Shown: positions 59,445 to 64,000 of the stretch, one piece after another
Layout of the letters: each line of letters starts with the position of its first letter
Numbering within the stretch: position 1 is the first letter of the stretch
Source of the DNA: Dugong dugon
Lineage: Eukaryota > Chordata > Mammalia > Sirenia > Dugongidae
Reading direction: 5' to 3'
NCBI GenBank assembly: GCA_030035585.1
Contig: CM057463.1
Location: 133,270,736-133,334,735, forward strand
DNA: 64,000 nucleotides
The notes under the pieces: model-generated
Seen by the model: only the letters and a program-made list of their open reading frames with translations
The model's database searches: none
What the model was told of the DNA's origin: nothing
Program-made: the position numbers and the translations under genes

Positions 59445-60567
59445 ATGCTTTTTTTTATTATTAATTAAGTGTACCTAATTAACAAGGCTTTACTGGATAC
59501 ACACTTTGATAATTTATATCCTATATATTCAGAATTTCAAATCAAATACCCAACAGTAATAATGTTCATTTGTTTTATATAGTGCCTTTCTTTTATAATA
59601 CCTAATAACACAATAAAAATAGTATATTATTTATCCTAATAATACCCCAATATGAGAATAAGAAGAAGTACTTACATTTTTATTTTCCAGATGGAAAAAA
59701 AATACGTTTCATGGAAGAATTAATTGACACACCCAGATAACACAGGGAAAGGGCCAAAATTGAGCATGTTTGCCTTAACACCCAGTCCAACTTTAATAAC
59801 CTCAGTTCCCAGTACAGTAAGTTTGTGCGGCCACCCAAGATTAAATGAACTCAGGATCCCATGAACTTTTGTGCAGAGGTTATTTGTCCATGTACAAACA
59901 AAGAGAAATAGGACTGACCCTGGGTGAAAGTATGAAGTTTTTAAAGTTTGTCTTTGTTAGTTCCTGCCTCCCTTTTGGCTCCTTTCTTTCCCCTAAGAGG
60001 CAATCCTCATTCCTTCTGAAACCTATTTTCTTCTTTTATTGGATGAACTCTTACTATTACTCAAAGAGGAAATTGATATAACTTACAAATTGACAGAAAC
60101 TCATTATACCAACATGCTAATTATTCTAAGTAATTTTAGGTCAAAGAGTTCTCTTTTATTGTGGAATGAATGAATACATGCCTCTGCTAAAATCAATGAA
60201 GATACTGAACAGGTGTGGCGGTCTATTATGGGTAGAGGGGTTTGGGGTATGGGAATTTTTGTATTGAAATCATACTACATCTGAAGAAAAATCTGCTGAG
60301 TCAACAAACACGTTATGGTGTTTAAGAGTAATTTATCTTCTACTCTTTCCACACTTCACTTAAGTGTTCCACTTCCATCTGTCTTCCCTGGTTGAAGTCT
60401 ACAGGGAACCAAAAATCTAGAGTTCACTCTCACTGTGCTTTCTTCCCTCCTTGTGCCATTATTCACATGTCCATTCATTCAGACCATACTCATTGAACCT
60501 CTGCTATGTTTCTTTTAGTGCTATGGATTCAGTGGAGAGTGGTAATAAGTAATAATAAATATCTAAT
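59445..60567. other. AT-rich DNA without a recognised gene
   Basis: No supported gene. The open frame 59845-60081 has no recognisable domain, and I see no splice sites that would support it. Confidence 0.5.
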
Positions 60568-61230
60568 ACTATTGAACTTTTACTATGTTCTAGGCACTAT
60601 GTTAAATGGCAACGATGTCACTTTGAGGACTAAGGTGCACCTGACCCAAGCCACGGTATTTTCAATCATCTCATATGCATGTGAAAGCTGGGCAATGAAT
60701 AAGGAAGACAGAAGAATTAACGTCTTTGAATTGTGGTGTTGGCAGAGAATATTGAATATACCATAGACTGCAGAAAGAACGAATAAATCTGTCTTGGAAG
60801 AAGTATAACCAGAATGCTTCTTTGAAGCAAGGATGGCGAGACGACCTCTCACGTACTTTGGACGTGTTATCAGGAAGGATAAGGACATCATGCTTGGTAA
60901 AGTAGAGGGTGAGTGAAAAAGAGGAAGACCCTTAAGGAGATGGATTGACACAGTGGCTGCAACAATGGGCTCAAATATAAAAACGACTGTGAGGATGATG
61001 CAGAATTGGTCAGTGTTTCGTCCTGTTGTACATAAGGTCTCTGTGAGTCAGAATCAACTCAATAGCACCTAAGAACAACAATAGGCACTGTGCAAAGCAT
61101 TTTACTTGAATTGTCTCTTTAAATATCTCAGTGATCCCTTTGTTAGCCTCATTTTACAAAGGGGAGAAATAAGTCACAGGGAGACTAAATAAACTACACT
61201 AGATTTCAGAGTTAGAAAATAAATGAAAAA
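60568..61230 (-). repeat. MIR, antisense, interrupted by RTE
   Basis: The left piece, 60568-60605 (CTTTTACTATGTTCTAGGCA), and the right piece, 61082-61230 (TAGGCACTGTGCAAAGCATT, TTTGTTAGCCTCATTTTACA), are parts of one MIR separated by an RTE insertion. Confidence 0.8.
60611..61081 (+). mobile_element. RTE LINE 3' end, sense, inserted in MIR
   Basis: A 5'-truncated RTE starting at about AACGATGTCACTTTGAGGAC and ending CACCTAAGAACAACAA. The target TAGGCACTATG (60591) is repeated as TAGGCACTGTG (61082). It still encodes VFSIISYACESWAMN and FELWCWQRILNIP, the RTE C-terminal segment, then is broken. Confidence 0.9.
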
Positions 61231-62007
61231 CAAAACTGATAAATTTGCTATTATCATGGAGCTTACATTCTTTGGAAACACAGATGATACATATAGTAAA
61301 TTAATTAATTTTATAATTATTTAATTGCAAATTTTTATCAGTGGTATAAAAATGGACTCGGTGAGGCAAAGGAGTCAGTGAGAACAATGGCTCTGTGTGA
61401 GGAAAACCTTGGCCCATTGTTAGTACCGGACACTCTGCCTCATCTCACAAAGGAAATTATTGGACTGTAAACTGATTCTTCTGGCTAGTTGTAGAGAAAG
61501 AATTGTATGAAAAGTGGAGTGGAAACAGGAAGATCATCTAAGAAGCTTAGGTAGAGCTTCAGCAAGATAATAAAGGCATGGCTTACACTGTTGATATTGG
61601 AAATGGGAAGTAGATGGCCTGATTGTTGACGTAGGAAGTGGGAAGTGAGATAGAGTTTGATTTCATTAATGACTCCAGTTTTTGAAAGTCAGTGAAAAGG
61701 GGAAGAGTTGTGAAAAGTTTGGAGGAAAAAAAATCAATGCTTCCACCACTACACTAACCTTTTCTTCCCTACAATTGCATGATTGTGTTTTTCAAAACTC
61801 TACATCACCCCTAGAAGGAATGACAGGGCTTAAAGTCCTACAGTGTCTTGAGTTTCACACCTTTGTTACCTAGGTTTGCAGGGTAAACTTTAGGAAGCAA
61901 CTGCACAAGGAATGTATATGCAGATAAGGGATAGGTCACTTATCACAAGATGTACTTTTGGAATAACTGAAGGTTAAACATTGATGCTGATTAAAAATAT
62001 TGGCAAA
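61231..62007. other. No recognised gene
   Basis: No supported gene. A GGAGCTTACATTCTTTGG segment at about 61258 resembles the same old repeat portion seen near 8870. The rest is unassigned. Confidence 0.5.
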
Positions 62008-63078
62008 GAGAGGACATTATGCTGAGTGAAATCACACAGTCACAAAAGGACAAATATTGTATGAGACCACTATCATAAGAACTCAAGAAAAGGACAGAAA
62101 AAAGCATTCTTTGATGGTTATGAGGGTGGGGAAACAGGGGGAGGAGAATCACTAACTAGGTAGTAGACAAGGATCAACTTCGGTGAAGGGAAGGACAACA
62201 CACAATACAGGGGAAGTCAGCACAACTGGACCAAAGCAAAAGTTAAGAAGTTTCCTGGACACGTCCAAACACTCTAAGGGACAGAGTAGCTGGGGCTGAA
62301 GCCTGGGGACCATGGTTTCTGGAGACATCTAGGTCAATTGGCATAACAAAGATTATTAAGAAAATGTTCTACATCCCACTTTGGTGAGTAATGTCAGGTC
62401 TTAAAGGCTTTCAAGCAGCCATCGAAGATACATCAATTGGTCTCATCCCACTTAGAGCAAAGGAGAATGAAGAACACCAAGGACAGAAGGAAAATATTGG
62501 CCCAAAGGACTAAAGGACCACATGAACCAGAGACTCTACCAATCTGAGACCAGGAGAACTAGATGGTGCCTGGTTACCACCAATGACCGCCCTGACAGGG
62601 AACACAACAGACAGTCTCGGGCAGAGTGAGGAGAAAAACGTAGACTAGAACTCAAATTCACTCAAAAAGACCAGACTTAATGGTCTGACAGAGACTGGAG
62701 GAACCCCAAAATTATGGACCCCTGACATATTGTTAACCCACAACTAAAACTATTCCCAAAGCCCACTCTTCAGACAAAAATTAGACAGAACTATAAAAGA
62801 AAAAATAATACACATGAGGAATGTGCTTCTTAGTTCAATCAGATATACAAGACCAAATGGGCAGCTCCTGTCCAAAAGTAGGATGAGAAGGCAGAAAGCG
62901 ACAGAAACTGGCTGAATGGACACAGGGAACCCCGGGTGGAAAGGGAGAGTGTGCTGTCACATTGTGGGGATTGCAACTAATGTCACAAAACAATATTTGT
63001 GTACATTTTTGTATGAGAGATTAACTTGAGCTATAAACTTTCACCTAAAGCACAGTAAAAACAAAATAAAATAATAAA
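62008..63078 (+). mobile_element. L1 3' end, sense, 5' truncated
   Basis: Starts with GAGGACATTATGCTGAGTGA, the last part of L1 ORF2 (compare 57155), followed by a 3' UTR with GAGGGTGGGGAAACAGGGG and ACTAGATGGTGCCTGGTTAC. It ends in an A-rich tail CAGTAAAAACAAAATAAAAT. It is diverged from both long L1 copies and has a single terminal block. Confidence 0.9.
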
Positions 63079-64000
63079 ATGAGGGGTGAGGACCTACGTA
63101 TATATATATATAGTCAAGAAGATAAAAAGTAAAATTGAGTTGACCTTGTAAAATAATATTCGCTCATGGCACATATGTGGAGTTTGCATTTTCAGCTTGA
63201 TTATCAAAGAACACACTGGACGTTATATAAATCATTAAATTTGAAGCACGTATATGGTGTTGAAAGTTTTATTTGGTTGTATGAGGAAACCACTCTATGT
63301 GTCTTTGACTCTCTTTCCAGTGGATTTGGATGAATTTGTCTCGTGCCTTAAGTTTTGTTATTGGAAAGAATCCTGGACATTTTGTGTCCACAGAAGTCCA
63401 AGCTACCGACATCAGTCCATTCTGAATGTATGTAACATGAGTTTCTGCTCTGTTGATTAGCACTCTGGTTCTCTCCCTAGAAAAGACAATTTCCTTAGAG
63501 TAAAATATTACCAGTTCTTAGCCCCAATTTCTCTTTCAACTGCATCTTCCATTTCAGTCCACAGAAGTCATCTCTAACTATGCGTGCGGCTGCTGTCTGC
63601 ACCAGTATTTCCGTGTTTTCTATGCCCTACCTATTTAATTGGAATTTTGAGTCAAATAAATAAATTTGAATTAAATATAAGCTCATCATGACCCTTCAGA
63701 TATTATTATTTGAACAACTGGCCATTCTCCTTTAGGAGTTAGTGCTTCCAAGCCTGGTTCTCCCCTATGTTGATTTTCTTTATTTTTTTCTATAAGCTTT
63801 TGGTCCCACGTCTCCATCATAACTGACAAGCTCTTATAAGTTGTGAACAGATAAATATATATTGCAACTTCAGAGTTCATTGTTCATATGGCATAATTAT
63901 TTCATAAGGAATTTAAAAAAATGACTCTCATTTTATCCCCCAGGCTGAAGTATTTAAGTAAATGATAGAGTAATGTGAGACATAACTAGGTTATATTTAG
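63079..64000. other. AT-rich DNA without a recognised gene
   Basis: No supported gene. A short TA run lies at about 63099-63112. The overlapping open frames at 63254-63463 on opposite strands have no recognisable protein features. Confidence 0.5.

Noticed and set aside
1..64000. A novel defence or metabolic gene system
   Set aside because: Nothing in either strand supports a multi-gene system. The window is a repeat-rich mammalian region with two exons of one host gene.

Overview
This window is mammalian nuclear DNA from an afrotherian, most likely an elephant. I infer this from the repeats. There are many tRNA-derived SINEs of the AfroSINE type, several copies of an RTE-type LINE whose 3' tail matches the AfroSINE tail, and two long L1 elements. 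Mammal-wide MIR and hAT fossils are also present. There are no operons, bacterial genes or CRISPR arrays.

The only host gene I can support is on the minus strand. Two exons, 47327-47414 and 42068-42222, have clean GT/AG boundaries and matching phase. Together they encode about 80 contiguous residues of a heparan sulfate N-deacetylase/N-sulfotransferase, NDST3 or NDST4. The 5.1-kb intron between them contains an unexplained 84-codon open frame (45893-46146). It is preceded by an AG acceptor in the phase of the upstream NDST exon. This is the least explained coding-like signal in the window.

Layout. 1-8.8 kb is AT-rich DNA with about eight AfroSINEs, one inserted inside another. 8.8-13.8 kb is an ancient interspersed repeat split by a 2.5-kb nest of antisense RTE copies, which themselves hold an L1 3' end and an AfroSINE. 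16-25.7 kb holds RTE fragments, a solo MaLR-like LTR with a perfect 5-bp target duplication, a partial LTR, a MIR and AfroSINEs. 26.9-38.3 kb is one near-full-length RTE interrupted by a 7.7-kb L1, a MaLR-like LTR and a 54-bp AfroSINE stub. 39.9-44 kb holds a 27-bp minisatellite, AfroSINEs, hAT and Tc1/mariner-like fossils and the first NDST exon. 44-50 kb is NDST intron plus the second exon. 50.18-58.72 kb is an almost intact 8.5-kb L1 with a perfect 14-bp target duplication, antisense to NDST. 58.7-64 kb holds more SINE, MIR, RTE and L1 3' fragments.

All retrotransposon reading frames here are broken by stops or frameshifts. The 50-58 kb L1 is the least damaged. Family names for ancient repeats are from recognition of the sequence only, without a database search.
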